A DNA stretch of 64,000 nt from Paramagnetospirillum magneticum AMB-1 (GCF_000009985.1 NC_007626.1:186001-250000), one strand, 5' to 3'. Shown: positions 23,829 to 33,077, counted from the first letter of the stretch. Made by a program: numbers and translations. The notes: generated by a model not told the origin, from the sequence alone.

Positions 23829-24751
23829 ACGGCGCGGCTGCCATCGACGTCCAGGGTCTGGAAAAGCGCTTTGCCGGCCGCGCCGTGGTCCAGGATTTTT
23901 CCATCCTGGTGCCCCGAGGGCGCATCTTCGGCTTTCTCGGCCCCAACGGCTCGGGCAAGACCACCACCATCCGCATGCTGTGCGGGCTGCTCACCCCCGA
24001 TGCCGGGCGCGGCACCTGCCTCGGTCTCGACATCTTGCGCCAGTCGGACGAGATCAAGCGCCGGGTCGGCTACATGACCCAGCGCTTCTCGTTCTACGAG
24101 GACCTGACCATCGCCGAGAACCTGGATTTCGTCGCCCGGGTCTACGGCCTGGACCGGCGCAAGCAGCGGGTGGACGAGGCGCTGGCCGATCTGGGGCTGG
24201 CCGAGCGCCGCAAGCAACTGGCGGGAACCCTTTCCGGTGGCTGGAAGCAGCGTCTGGCCCTGGCCGCCTGCGTGCTGCACGAGCCCGAGCTGCTGTTGCT
24301 GGACGAGCCCACCGCCGGCGTCGATCCCAAGGCGCGGCGCGATTTCTGGGACCACATCCACCGGCTGGCGGCGGGCGGCATGACCGTGCTGGTCAGCACC
24401 CATTACATGGACGAGGCCGAGCGTTGCCACGAGATCAGCTATCTCGCCTATGGCCGCCTGATGGTGCGCGGCACGGTCTCCGAGGTGATTCGGGGCTCGG
24501 GCCTGGTCACCTGGCTGGTGGAAGGCGACGGCGCCGACCGGCTGGCCTTGCGCATGGAGGGGCGGCCCGGCATCGCCATGGCGGCGCCCTTCGGCAACGC
24601 GCTGCACGTCAGCGGCACCAATTCGGCGGCGCTGGAAGCCGCCATCGCGCCGTGGCGCTCGGACCCCGCCCTGGTGTGGAGCCGCACCGAGCCCAGCCTG
24701 GAGGACGTGTTCATCCACCTGATGGGGCAGGCGGAGGATAATTTCCGATGA
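23825..24751 (+). CDS. ABC-2 exporter ATP-binding protein
   Basis: 308-residue ATPase starting at GTG inside the preceding stop. Walker A GPNGSGKTTT (about residues 39-48), signature LSGGWKQR, Walker B LLLLDEPTAGVDP, and switch histidine in STHYMDEAER. It is a single nucleotide-binding domain of the drug/Nod-factor exporter class, fitting an ABC-2 permease. It overlaps the permease gene by four bases. YbhF-type proteins carry two ATPase domains; this one has a single copy, so a homodimer is expected. Confidence 0.9.
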   Translation: MNGAAAIDVQGLEKRFAGRAVVQDFSILVPRGRIFGFLGPNGSGKTTTIRMLCGLLTPDAGRGTCLGLDILRQSDEIKRRVGYMTQRFSFYEDLTIAENLDFVARVYGLDRRKQRVDEALADLGLAERRKQLAGTLSGGWKQRLALAACVLHEPELLLLDEPTAGVDPKARRDFWDHIHRLAAGGMTVLVSTHYMDEAERCHEISYLAYGRLMVRGTVSEVIRGSGLVTWLVEGDGADRLALRMEGRPGIAMAAPFGNALHVSGTNSAALEAAIAPWRSDPALVWSRTEPSLEDVFIHLMGQAEDNFR

Positions 24752-25890
24752 ACGGCTCCGCGTCCCTCTCCTGGTCGCGCCTGATGGCGGTGATGATCAA
24801 GGAGGTCATCCAGATGCGCCGCGACCGCCTGACCTTCGCCATGATGGTGCTGGTGCCGCTGCTGCAACTGGTGCTGTTCGGCTATGCCATCAATTCCGAT
24901 CCCAAAGGGCTGCCCACCCTGGTGCAGGTGCAGGAGGACGGTCCCTTCGCCCGCGCCCTGGTGGCGGGCTTGCGCAACTCCTCCTACTTCCGCATGGTGG
25001 GCGAGGTCCGCACCGAGGCCGAAGCCGAGCGGCACCTGGCCACCGGCGACGCCCAGTTCGTGGTGACCGTCCCACTGGGCTTCGAGGCCGCCCTGGTGCG
25101 GGGCGAGCGCCCGGCCCTGCTGCTGGAGGCCGACGCCACCGATCCGGCGGCGGCCAGCAATGCGGTGGCGGCGGCCGGCGCCCTAATGCGCACTGTGTTC
25201 GACGCCGAATTGACCGGCCCGCTGTCGTCCTTGCGCGGCCGACCCGATCCCGTCGATCTGCGGGTCCATCGGCGCTACAACCCGGAAGGAATCAGCCAGT
25301 ACAACATCGTCCCCGGCCTGATGGGGGTGATCCTGACCATGACCATGGTCATGATGACCGCCCTGGCGGTGACGCGCGAGCGCGAGCGCGGCACCATGGA
25401 AAACCTGCTGGCCATGCCGGTGCGGCCCCTGGAGGTGATGGTGGGCAAGATCCTGCCCTATATCGGGGTGGGCTATGTCCAGGTGGTGGTGATCGTCGCC
25501 TCGGGCCGCTGGCTGTTCGGCGTGCCGCTGATGGGCAGCCTGACCCTGCTGTCGGTGGCGCTGCTGCTGTTCATCGCCTCCAATCTGACGGTGGGATTCA
25601 CCTTTTCCACCGTGGCCAAGAACCAGCTTCAGGCCATGCAGATGAGCTTTTTCTTCTTCCTGCCGTCCATCCTGTTGTCGGGCTTCATGTTCCCGTTCCG
25701 GGGCATGCCGGTCTGGGCGCAGTGGGTGGGCGAGATCTTTCCGCTGACCCATTTCCTGCGGGTGGTGCGCGGCATCCTGCTGAAAGGCAACGGCATGGCG
25801 GAAATCTGGCCCGAGATGTGGCCGATCATCGCCTTCGTGCTGGCCAGCGCCCTGCTGGCCATGAAGCAGTACCGTCAGACGCTGGACTGA
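24748..25890 (+). CDS. ABC-2 type exporter permease
   Basis: 380-residue permease with one N-terminal transmembrane segment, a large periplasmic loop (about residues 50-175) and five C-terminal segments, the ABC-2/YbhR-S layout. Visible hallmarks include ERERGTMENLLAMPVRPLEVMVGKILPY and FMFPFRGMPVWAQWVGEIFPLTHFLRVVRGI. With only one permease gene present, the transporter is probably a homodimer. It ends the exporter operon and is followed by a palindromic repeat element. Likely role: efflux of a small hydrophobic compound, possibly an aromatic, judged only from position. Confidence 0.88.
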   Translation: MNGSASLSWSRLMAVMIKEVIQMRRDRLTFAMMVLVPLLQLVLFGYAINSDPKGLPTLVQVQEDGPFARALVAGLRNSSYFRMVGEVRTEAEAERHLATGDAQFVVTVPLGFEAALVRGERPALLLEADATDPAAASNAVAAAGALMRTVFDAELTGPLSSLRGRPDPVDLRVHRRYNPEGISQYNIVPGLMGVILTMTMVMMTALAVTRERERGTMENLLAMPVRPLEVMVGKILPYIGVGYVQVVVIVASGRWLFGVPLMGSLTLLSVALLLFIASNLTVGFTFSTVAKNQLQAMQMSFFFFLPSILLSGFMFPFRGMPVWAQWVGEIFPLTHFLRVVRGILLKGNGMAEIWPEMWPIIAFVLASALLAMKQYRQTLD

Positions 25891-25906
25891 CGGGCCTAAC
25901 CTTTTT

Positions 25907-26010
25907 GTCATCCCGAGCGAAGTCGAAGGATCTCATCTTGGAGCGGCGTTTTCGAATCGGCACCGCTGCTCCGGGCGGAGATCCTTCCTCCCTTTGGTCG
26001 TCAGGATGAC
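25907..26010. repeat. Dispersed 104-bp palindromic element, copy 2
   Basis: Starts GTCATCCCGAGCGAAG and ends CGTCAGGATGAC; the ends are inverted repeats with internal complementary arms. It lies between the convergent permease and MCP genes. See the copies at 10413 and 50162. Confidence 0.75.
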
Positions 26011-26044
26011 AAGCCTGTTCTTTCGACGGCCGCCATGAAACCGT

Positions 26045-27376
26045 TCACCGCACCTTGCTGACATAGGCGTTGACCTCGTCGTTCAGCGCCTCGACCACCT
26101 TGGACAGCGTCCGGGCGCTCCAGATGACGCGCACCGTGCCGCCGCAGGCCTGGGCGGTGGATTGCGACAGATGGGCGACGTTCTCCGAGACTTCCGAGGC
26201 TTTGGTCGCCACCTCGTCGATATGGGCCGAAATGTCGCGGGTCACCGCCTCCTGCTCCTGCACCGCGCTGGCGATGGCCGAGGCGATGCCGTCGATGGTG
26301 CGGATGGTGGAAACCACGCCGGCAACGCCGGTGGCGGCGGCCTGGGCGGCGCCCTGCACCGCCCCCACCTGGCGCGAGATGTCGTCGGTGGCGCGTGCCG
26401 TCTGATTGGCGAGATTCTTGACCTCGTTGGCGACCACGGCAAAGCCCTTGCCCGCCTCGCCCGCCCGCGCCGCCTCGATGGTGGCGTTCAGGGCAAGGAG
26501 ATTGGTCTGGGCGGCGATGTCGTTGATCAACTGCACCACCACGCCGATCTGGCTGACCGAATCGGCCAGCCCGTTCATGCACTCCACCGTCTCGCCGATA
26601 TCGGAGACGGCGGTCTGGGCCACCGAGGCCGACTGGGTGACCTGCTGGGCGATCTCGTTGATGGCCTGGGCCAGCTGCCGGGTGGATTCGGACACCGCCG
26701 AGGCCAGTTGAGTGGTGGTTTCCGCCGCCTCGCCCACGGTGATGGAACGGCCGCCGGCGCTTTCCGAACGGCTTGCCATGGTTTGGGCGGTGCGGCCGAT
26801 GCCCGTGGTGGCGCTGGCCACCTGGGACACCATGTCGTGGACGTTCTTCTCGAAGGCCTGGGTCTGCTGGTCGCGGGCTTCCATGTCGCCCAGCACCTTG
26901 TTGATCATCTCGGCATAGGTGCGGTAATCGCCGCGCAGGCCCTGGAGGGGAATGTAGCGGAAGTATTCCTTGGCGCCCGCCCGCTTCATGGCGGCGCCGG
27001 TGTCCTTGGCGAATTCCTCGGTGAGGTCGAGCACATGGTTGAGGCCGTTCAGCATGCGGCCCAGTTCGTCCTGGCGGCCGATGCGCAGCACCCGGATGTT
27101 CAGGTCGCCCTGGGCGGCCTGGTGCGCGGTGGCGGCGCCGCGCTCGATCAGGCTCAGCACCGTCCTCACCTCGCGCAGGGCGGCCAGTGAGACCGCGGTC
27201 AGGAACAGTCCGGCCAGGACCAGCACCACCAGCGCGCCGCCGGCGAAACCGGCCCCGCCTTCCGTGGCGAACAGGCGCCAGATGGCGGCGGCGGCCACCA
27301 GTCCGATCAGGGCCACGGCGGTGCCGACAAGGAATGCGGCGGTATTGGTCCTGCCACGCAGCGACGGATTGGACAT
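26045..27376 (-). CDS. Methyl-accepting chemotaxis protein without periplasmic sensor
   Basis: 443-residue chemoreceptor. Two transmembrane helices near residues 13-35 and 44-68 with only a short loop between them, so there is no periplasmic ligand domain; a HAMP-like region follows. The signalling tip reads LINDIAAQTNLLALNATIEAARAGEAGKGFAVVANEVKNLA in the family pattern, flanked by long coiled coils. Input probably comes from the PAS protein encoded ten bases upstream. The C terminus lacks a CheR-tethering pentapeptide (ends VSKVR). Odd: the tip has ATIEAAR, where AAIEAAR is usual. Confidence 0.9.
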   Translation of the reverse strand: MSNPSLRGRTNTAAFLVGTAVALIGLVAAAAIWRLFATEGGAGFAGGALVVLVLAGLFLTAVSLAALREVRTVLSLIERGAATAHQAAQGDLNIRVLRIGRQDELGRMLNGLNHVLDLTEEFAKDTGAAMKRAGAKEYFRYIPLQGLRGDYRTYAEMINKVLGDMEARDQQTQAFEKNVHDMVSQVASATTGIGRTAQTMASRSESAGGRSITVGEAAETTTQLASAVSESTRQLAQAINEIAQQVTQSASVAQTAVSDIGETVECMNGLADSVSQIGVVVQLINDIAAQTNLLALNATIEAARAGEAGKGFAVVANEVKNLANQTARATDDISRQVGAVQGAAQAAATGVAGVVSTIRTIDGIASAIASAVQEQEAVTRDISAHIDEVATKASEVSENVAHLSQSTAQACGGTVRVIWSARTLSKVVEALNDEVNAYVSKVR

Positions 27377-27386
27377 GCTGTTTCTC

Positions 27387-27917
27387 CTACCGGCTGATGG
27401 TCATGACCAGACGGTCATAGCTGTCGAAACCCAGATCGCCGATGGTCTTGACCAGGGCGGCGAAGCTTTGCTCCACGCCTTGCTTGCGGTCGGGGGCGGC
27501 GTTCTCGATGCCCAGCAGGGTCTCGTAGAGCGGCTTGACCGTGGCCACCGCCTCGGCCTTGGGGACGCGGCGGTTGGAATGATAGCCCACCATCTTGCCG
27601 GCCTGGTCGTAGCAGGGCGTTACATGGGCGAAGACCCAGTAATGGTCGCCGTTCTTGGCCCGATTGATCACATAGGCGAAGACCTCGTGCCCCTGGGCGA
27701 TGCGGTCCCACAGGAACTTGAAGACGCAGCGCGGCATGGCCGGATGGCGCAGGATCGAGTGCGGCGCGCCCAGAAGCTCTTCCTCGGTATAGCCGCTGAT
27801 GCCCAGGAAGACATCGTTGGCGTAGGTAATCTTTCCGGTCAGGTCGGTCTTGGAGACGATGACGTCGTCCCACTGGAAGGTCCTCTCCACATTGGTAAGC
27901 GACCGATCAATGGCCAT
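27387..27917 (-). CDS. Aer-like PAS-domain sensor protein
   Basis: 176-residue soluble protein with one PAS domain (about residues 15-125): SKTDLTGKITYANDVFLGISGYTEEELLGAPHSILRHPAMP and GDHYWVFAHVTPCYD, very close to the FAD-binding PAS of the aerotaxis receptor Aer. The remaining 50 residues are helical. No transmembrane or signalling domain is present. The MCP without a sensor domain follows 10 bases downstream in the same orientation, so the two probably act as a split redox/energy-taxis receptor. That is inferred from domain content and order. Confidence 0.85.
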   Translation of the reverse strand: MAIDRSLTNVERTFQWDDVIVSKTDLTGKITYANDVFLGISGYTEEELLGAPHSILRHPAMPRCVFKFLWDRIAQGHEVFAYVINRAKNGDHYWVFAHVTPCYDQAGKMVGYHSNRRVPKAEAVATVKPLYETLLGIENAAPDRKQGVEQSFAALVKTIGDLGFDSYDRLVMTISR

Positions 27918-28158
27918 GGCGAAGCCTTCCGTCAGGAATAATGATGCAAATCAGCGGGTTGAGCCGAACCGAGGTCGCGACTCCCCCCGCGGCTCATCCA
28001 TCCGTCTCATGACGAAAGTGGAGCCCCGCCCGCAAGGTGTCAACCGGCATGAATTCTCAGTGCCATCTCTTGCCCTGTCCCCCGCCATGTGTCCCATTGA
28101 CGTCATGGCGGACATAGGCTCCCATTCAACAGTCAAACGGGGTGGGGATGAGGTGAAA

Positions 28159-28929
28159 ATGCGCCGCATTGTGCTGTTGTCGCTGCTCCTCTGCTTGCCG
28201 GCGGAGGCGCGGGAGGTGACCGTGGGCGTCGGCCTGTCCCTGTCGCCCTACGTGATTCCCGAGGAATTGCGCGGCATGGAATATGACATCGCCAAATCGG
28301 CGCTGGCCCTGGAGGGTCACGAGATGAAGCCGGTGTTCCTGCCGCTTGGGCGGGTGGCCAAGGCCTTGGATGGCGGCCAGATGGATGCCGCCATGACCCA
28401 GCGGCCCGGGACCCTGACGGGTCTAGTCTACTCGGACATCTATATCGTCTACCGCAACTATGCCATCACCCTGGCGTCCCGCCAGCTGAACGTCGACCGC
28501 CTGGAAGACCTGTCGGGAAAGTCGGTTCTGGCCTTTCAAAGGGCCACGAGCTATCTCGGCCCGGAGTTCAAGAAGGTGGCGGAGGCCAACCAGGCCTACC
28601 GCGAAGAGGCCAACCAGCTGATCCAGCCGCTGTTGCTTTACAAGGGCCGGGTGGATGTGGTCGTGGCGGATCGCAATATCTTCGACTGGTTCGCCAATCA
28701 GCCCGAGGTTCGCGACAAGGCCGACATCAGCCAGCCGGTGACCTATCACCCGCTGTTTCCGCCGACCGAATACCGGGTCGCCTTCCGGGATGTCGCCCTG
28801 CGCGACGCCTTCAATCGCGGCTTGGCCCGGCTGAGGGCCGAGGGCGAATACGACCGGATCATCGCCCGCTATTCCAAAGCCCAGGCGCCCGCGCTGTCGA
28901 TCAGCGGGCCTTCGGGCGGATCGCGATGA
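28159..28929 (+). CDS. Periplasmic solute-binding protein (family 3 type)
   Basis: 256-residue exported protein: a signal peptide ending near AEA-REV (residue 19), then a bacterial family-3 solute-binding fold (VGVGLSLSPYVIPEELRGMEYDIAKSA at the N-terminal lobe and LARLRAEGEYDRIIARY at the end). No ABC permease or ATPase lies nearby, so it may be a stand-alone sensor or scavenging protein rather than an uptake component. A long open frame runs upstream, but the start MRRIVLLSLLLCL at 28159 (or GTG 28153) has a GATGAGG site. The 3' end overlaps the convergent phosphatase gene by 29 bases. Confidence 0.8.
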   Translation: MRRIVLLSLLLCLPAEAREVTVGVGLSLSPYVIPEELRGMEYDIAKSALALEGHEMKPVFLPLGRVAKALDGGQMDAAMTQRPGTLTGLVYSDIYIVYRNYAITLASRQLNVDRLEDLSGKSVLAFQRATSYLGPEFKKVAEANQAYREEANQLIQPLLLYKGRVDVVVADRNIFDWFANQPEVRDKADISQPVTYHPLFPPTEYRVAFRDVALRDAFNRGLARLRAEGEYDRIIARYSKAQAPALSISGPSGGSR

Positions 28930-30592
28930 AGGTCATGTCGTCGCGGCAAGGCTGATCGCCGCGCCACGCGTCGAGGGTGGCGAACAGCCTTTCCTTCTGC
29001 AGCTCCAGCGGCAGGCTGCCCAGGCCGGTCAGGGTTTCCAGCAGCCGTCGGCGGCCGAACAGCCGGTGGTTGGGGCCGCCCATCTGGTCGATCAGTCCAT
29101 CGGTGTAGAGGTAGAACGTCGCGCCCGGCGTGATGGGGACTTCGTGGCAGGCGAAGGTCGCGTCGGGTGGGCTGTCGCGGTAGCCCAGGCTGCGGCGGTC
29201 GCCCCGGATCACCTTCATCTGGTCGTCGCTCCACACCATCAGCGGAAGATTGGCTCCGGCAAAGGTGGCGACGCCCCGGGCCCGGTCGAAGACGCAGATG
29301 GCGGCGTCCAGGCCGTCATCGGCGGGGGCGTCGGCCCGGTCCTGACGCAGGGCCGACTTCACCAGGAAATTGAGCAGGGCCAGGATCACCGCCGGATCGT
29401 CATGGCCGTGGTGATGGAGGATGCGGGCCAGAATGGACGAGACCACGGCGGTCATGAAGGCGCCGGGCACGCCGTGACCGGTGCAGTCCATCACCGCGAC
29501 GACGGTCTTGTCGCCGAAGATGCCGGTCCAGTAATAGTCGCCGCCGACGATGTCGAAGGGGCGCCAGCCCACGGTGAACTCGTCCACCGCCCCTTCCAGC
29601 GCCGCCGTATCGGGCAGCAGCGCCGTCTGGATGCGGCTGGCGTAGCGGATGCCGTCGGAAATGAAGCGGTTGGCCTTTTCCAGCTCGGCATTGGCCCGTT
29701 CCACTCCGGCCTTTTGCTGCTCCAGTTCGTGGGTGCGCTCCTGAACCCGCAATTCCAGGTCGCGGGCCAGGGCGGCCAGGGCGCCTTCGGCGGTGTCGCG
29801 GCCGTCGAGTCCGCGCTGGGATTCGGCCAACAAGGCGTTGACGTTGCTGACCAGCAGCCCCAGTTCGTCTCCCTCGTGGCGGTGCGGCAGCTCGATGAGC
29901 GAGGCCCCGGGCCGGGCGGGGTCCACCTTGGCGATGGCGTGGCCCACCTTCAGCAGCGGCTTGGTGATCAGGCCGTAGAACACGGCCACCACCAGCAGGC
30001 ACAAAATGACCGTACGGGCGGCGCCCGAAGCGGCGCTGGCGGTCACGTGGTCGAGATAGCGGCCAAGCAGCAGAGCGGGGTCGAGGCGCAGTTCCAGCTT
30101 GCCGACGTCGCTGGCGGAATCCTTCATCCGGGTCTGCAGCATCAGGGAATGCTGGGCGACGTCGCCGAACAGCCTTTCGGCCAGCCTGGGAAACGCGGTG
30201 ACGCCCGGTGGGCGGCGGGTTTCGCCCAGCAGGTCGCCGAAATTGTCGGTGAGCCGAACCTCGGCCACCATGGGGTCCAGCGCCAGTCCGCTGACCACCT
30301 CGCCGGCCAGATCGTGGCTCAGCATATAGGCGGCCTCCACCGCCGTGCCGCGCACCAGGGCCAGATCGGCCTTGGCCACTTCGACCACCTCGCGGCGCAT
30401 GCGCTGGTAATCGGCCGACAGGTCCCAGAATCCCGAGGCCGCTCCCAGGCCGAGGGCGATGACCAGCGTCGCCACCGCCTGCTTGAAGGAGAGGCCGCGG
30501 AATGTCCCGATGTGGCGGATCGGCAAGGGAGATGAAGACGCTGGAACGGTCACCGGGGGGGGGGCTCTCGGGGGATAATCAGTAGAGTCCAT
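28901..30592 (-). CDS. Membrane-anchored SpoIIE/RsbU-type serine phosphatase
   Basis: 563 residues from ATG 30592. Two transmembrane helices (about residues 35-60 and 190-215) frame a periplasmic segment of about 130 residues; a HAMP-like region, a coiled coil (LEQQKAGVERANAELEKAN) and a PP2C-like SpoIIE domain follow, with GGDYYWTG and VAVMDCTGHGVPGAFMT metal-site motifs and a late CRDDMTFI. Such proteins dephosphorylate an anti-sigma antagonist in response to an extracytoplasmic signal; no anti-sigma gene is nearby. A run of ten G residues on the plus strand (30555-30564) lies within the first codons (PPP), a slippage-prone site. A longer start at 30664 is less likely. Confidence 0.85.
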   Translation of the reverse strand: MDSTDYPPRAPPPVTVPASSSPLPIRHIGTFRGLSFKQAVATLVIALGLGAASGFWDLSADYQRMRREVVEVAKADLALVRGTAVEAAYMLSHDLAGEVVSGLALDPMVAEVRLTDNFGDLLGETRRPPGVTAFPRLAERLFGDVAQHSLMLQTRMKDSASDVGKLELRLDPALLLGRYLDHVTASAASGAARTVILCLLVVAVFYGLITKPLLKVGHAIAKVDPARPGASLIELPHRHEGDELGLLVSNVNALLAESQRGLDGRDTAEGALAALARDLELRVQERTHELEQQKAGVERANAELEKANRFISDGIRYASRIQTALLPDTAALEGAVDEFTVGWRPFDIVGGDYYWTGIFGDKTVVAVMDCTGHGVPGAFMTAVVSSILARILHHHGHDDPAVILALLNFLVKSALRQDRADAPADDGLDAAICVFDRARGVATFAGANLPLMVWSDDQMKVIRGDRRSLGYRDSPPDATFACHEVPITPGATFYLYTDGLIDQMGGPNHRLFGRRRLLETLTGLGSLPLELQKERLFATLDAWRGDQPCRDDMTFIAIRPKAR

Positions 30593-30699
30593 GATAACCG
30601 AGGCAGGCGGTCTGTCACGCGCATTCGCGGGCGGCGGGGGCCTGGTCAGGGACCGGAGTCCCATGCCTTTACTTTTGTCCTATGCTTGCTGAACAAGCA

Positions 30700-32016
30700 T
30701 CAACCTGCCGTGGACGTGTCACTCAAGTGAACCGCCAGGCCGCCCCATTCCGAGCGCCCGAAGTCGAGAGCGAGACCGCTCAAGGTCGCCAGATCGGCGA
30801 CGATGGCCAGGCCCAGGCCCGAACCCGGCACGCTTTCGTCCAGGCGGATGCCGCGCCGTGCCGCCGCCTCGGCCTGCTCGGGCGACAGGCCCGGCCCGTC
30901 ATCCTCCACCCGGACCGACCCCGGGCCGGCGCAGACGCGGACTCGGGTCTTGGCCCATTTGCAGGCGTTGTCCATCAGATTGCCCACCATCTCGGCCAGA
31001 TCGTCGGCCTCGGCGGCGAAAAGGGCGTCGGGGGGACACTGGATGGCGATCTCCAGGCGGCGATCGGCGTGGACCTTGCGCATGGCTCCGGCCAGATCGG
31101 CCAGCAAGGGGGCCAGCGCCGTTTGCCGCCCCATTCCGCGGGCCGACGAGGCTTCCGAGCCGGCGCGGGCCAGATGCAGGTCGATCAGGCGGGTGACCCT
31201 TTCGATCTGCGGCGCCACGCCGGGCAGGGTGCCGCATTCGGCGCGCAGCACCGCCAGGGGAGTCTTCAGGGCATGGGCCAGATTGCCCAGGTGGTTGCGG
31301 GCGTGGCGGATCAGGTTTTCGTCGTGGTCCAGCACCCGGTTCATGGCGGCGACCAGGGGGGCGATCTCGCGGGGGTAGCCGCCGCCGAGGCGGGTGCCGC
31401 CACGGGTCAGCTGGCCCAGCTCCGCCTCCAGCCGCCCGAGGGGCTTGAGGCCATAGCCCACCTGCACCGCCACCGCCACCAGCAGGCCCAGGCCGAGGCC
31501 GCCCAGGGACAGGGCCAGCAACAGCCGGAACCGGCGGATCTCCTCCTCCACCTCGGCGCGGTCGGCGGCGACGGCCACGTGCAGGCGCCGCCCGTTGTCG
31601 CCCAGCACCAGATCGCGCTCCAGCACCTCCAGCTTCTGGCCGCGCGGCCCGTCCTCGCCGCGGGTCTGGACGGCTCCCGGCTGGCTGTCCGGGGCGATGG
31701 TCAGGGCCGCATCCCACAGCGAGCGCGAGCGCATCTGCAGGGCCGCGCCGTCGGATACCTGCCAATACCAGCCGGAATAGGGCTGTTCGAAGCGCGGCTC
31801 GCCCGCCGGGCGGCCCACGGTGACGGTTCCGCCCTCGGCCAGGTCCACGACCGCCAGCAGGGTGCGCAGATGGGTGTCCAGTCGGCGGTGAAAGGCCTGC
31901 TCGGCGCTGTCGGCGAAGGCGTGGCCAAGAACCCCGCCGCCGACCCCCAGGGCGAGCAGCACCCAGGCCCCCGCCCCCAGGATCAGGCGGCGGCGGAGGG
32001 AATCACGGGAGGCCAT
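30700..32016 (-). CDS. PhoQ-like sensor histidine kinase
   Basis: 438 residues: TM1 (about 11-31), periplasmic sensor (32-160), TM2 (163-187), HAMP, then a kinase core with phospho-acceptor H248 in NLAHALKTPL, N-box NLMDNACKWA and G-box DDGPGLSP ... GSGLGLAIV. The NLAHALKTPL form is that of PhoQ-type kinases. It follows the response regulator with a 14-base overlap. The next units encode a PepSY protein and, divergently, an SHP/cytochrome b561/DHC haem module. Two-component genes are known to accompany SHP clusters, so this system probably controls it. Confidence 0.9.
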   Translation of the reverse strand: MASRDSLRRRLILGAGAWVLLALGVGGGVLGHAFADSAEQAFHRRLDTHLRTLLAVVDLAEGGTVTVGRPAGEPRFEQPYSGWYWQVSDGAALQMRSRSLWDAALTIAPDSQPGAVQTRGEDGPRGQKLEVLERDLVLGDNGRRLHVAVAADRAEVEEEIRRFRLLLALSLGGLGLGLLVAVAVQVGYGLKPLGRLEAELGQLTRGGTRLGGGYPREIAPLVAAMNRVLDHDENLIRHARNHLGNLAHALKTPLAVLRAECGTLPGVAPQIERVTRLIDLHLARAGSEASSARGMGRQTALAPLLADLAGAMRKVHADRRLEIAIQCPPDALFAAEADDLAEMVGNLMDNACKWAKTRVRVCAGPGSVRVEDDGPGLSPEQAEAAARRGIRLDESVPGSGLGLAIVADLATLSGLALDFGRSEWGGLAVHLSDTSTAG

Positions 32017-32674
32017 CCATCGCCTCCATGCGCCAGCCCTGGCCGCGCAGGGTGTGGATCACGTCGACGCCCAGCTTGCGGCGGATGCGCGCCACCAGCA
32101 CGTCCAGCACGTTGGAATCGGGGTCGGCGTCGCGGTCGTAGACATGCTCCACCAGTTCCGAACGGCTGACCACCCGCCCCTGATGGTGGGCGAGGTAGGA
32201 CAGAATGCGGAATTCCTGGGCGGTCAGGGCGATGGGCAGGCCGGCACGGCTGACCCGGCCGCCCACGGTGTCGATGCGCAAGGGGCCGCAGGTGATCTCG
32301 GGCGAGGCATGGCCGGCGGCGCGGCGGATCAGGGCGCGGACGCGGGTGACCACCTCTTCCATCTCGAAGGGCTTGGTGACGTAGTCGTCGGCTCCGGCGT
32401 TGAAGGCCTGGGACTTCTCCGCCCAGCGGGCGCGGGCCGTCAGCACCATCACCGGCATGGCCCGGCCCGCCTCGCGCCAGCGGCCCAGCACGCTGATGCC
32501 GTCGATCTTGGGCAGGCCGAGGTCGAGAATGACCGCGTCATAGCTTTCGGTGTCGCCCAGGTGCCAGCCATCCTCGCCGTCATAGGCGGTGTCGACCGCG
32601 AAGCCCGCCGCTTCCAGGGCACGTTCCAGCGCCAGGGTCAGTTGCGGCTCGTCTTCGACGACCAGGACTCTCAT
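32003..32674 (-). CDS. OmpR/PhoB-family response regulator
   Basis: 223 residues: receiver domain with phospho-acceptor Asp51 (VILDLGLPKIDG), acidic pocket VVEDE, Lys in TKPFEMEEV, and a C-terminal winged helix (LTAQEFRILSYLAHHQGRVVSRSELVEHVYD). It is the partner of the adjacent kinase and overlaps both flanking genes (PepSY gene by four bases, kinase gene by 14). It is probably a transcriptional activator for the haem-protein operon that starts at 33078 on the other strand. Confidence 0.93.
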   Translation of the reverse strand: MRVLVVEDEPQLTLALERALEAAGFAVDTAYDGEDGWHLGDTESYDAVILDLGLPKIDGISVLGRWREAGRAMPVMVLTARARWAEKSQAFNAGADDYVTKPFEMEEVVTRVRALIRRAAGHASPEITCGPLRIDTVGGRVSRAGLPIALTAQEFRILSYLAHHQGRVVSRSELVEHVYDRDADPDSNVLDVLVARIRRKLGVDVIHTLRGQGWRMEAMDGLP

Positions 32675-32961
32675 CGCTTCTCCTTGACCTTGAGACGGGT
32701 GCCGTCGGCGGCGTCGTAATAGAGCTTGAGCAGGCGTCCATCATGGGTCAAGCGCTTGATCTCGTAGACCGGGCGGCCGTGCTTGTCCTCCAGCTCGGCC
32801 TCGATCAGCTCGCCGGGATAGTCGCGGTCGACCTGTTCGAGAATCCGCGACAGCGGCAGGATCTTGCCCGCCAGCACGGCCCGGCGGATGCGGTCGTGAT
32901 CCTCGCCCGCCGAAACGGGGAGGGAGAGCAGCATGAACAGGGCGGTCAGAATGATCTTCAT
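32671..32961 (-). CDS. Small exported PepSY-domain protein
   Basis: 96-residue periplasmic protein: signal peptide ending at VSA-GED (residue 18), then a single PepSY-like domain (IRRAVLAGKILPLSRILEQVDRDYPGELIEAELED, YEIKRLTHDGRLLKLYYDAADGTRL). PepSY domains of this kind often modulate a sensor or protease. It is the first gene of the operon with the response regulator and kinase (four-base overlap), and could act on the kinase's periplasmic domain; that role is inferred. Upstream lies the divergent haem-protein operon, 116 bases away. Confidence 0.85.
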   Translation of the reverse strand: MKIILTALFMLLSLPVSAGEDHDRIRRAVLAGKILPLSRILEQVDRDYPGELIEAELEDKHGRPVYEIKRLTHDGRLLKLYYDAADGTRLKVKEKR

Positions 32962-33077
32962 GTCCGAAATCTTCGTCCCTGCCCCATGAACGGCGGATGA
33001 ACCGGCGGGTCACGTCCGGTTCAGGGGCCGAAGCTCATCCTCTCCCCAGATGAGTTCACCCACAAGGAGTTCCCTCC

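Noticed and set aside
22887..25890. Treating the HlyD/ABC-2 system as a benzoate importer
   Set aside because: Domain makeup is that of an exporter; no solute-binding protein of the aromatic-uptake type is present.
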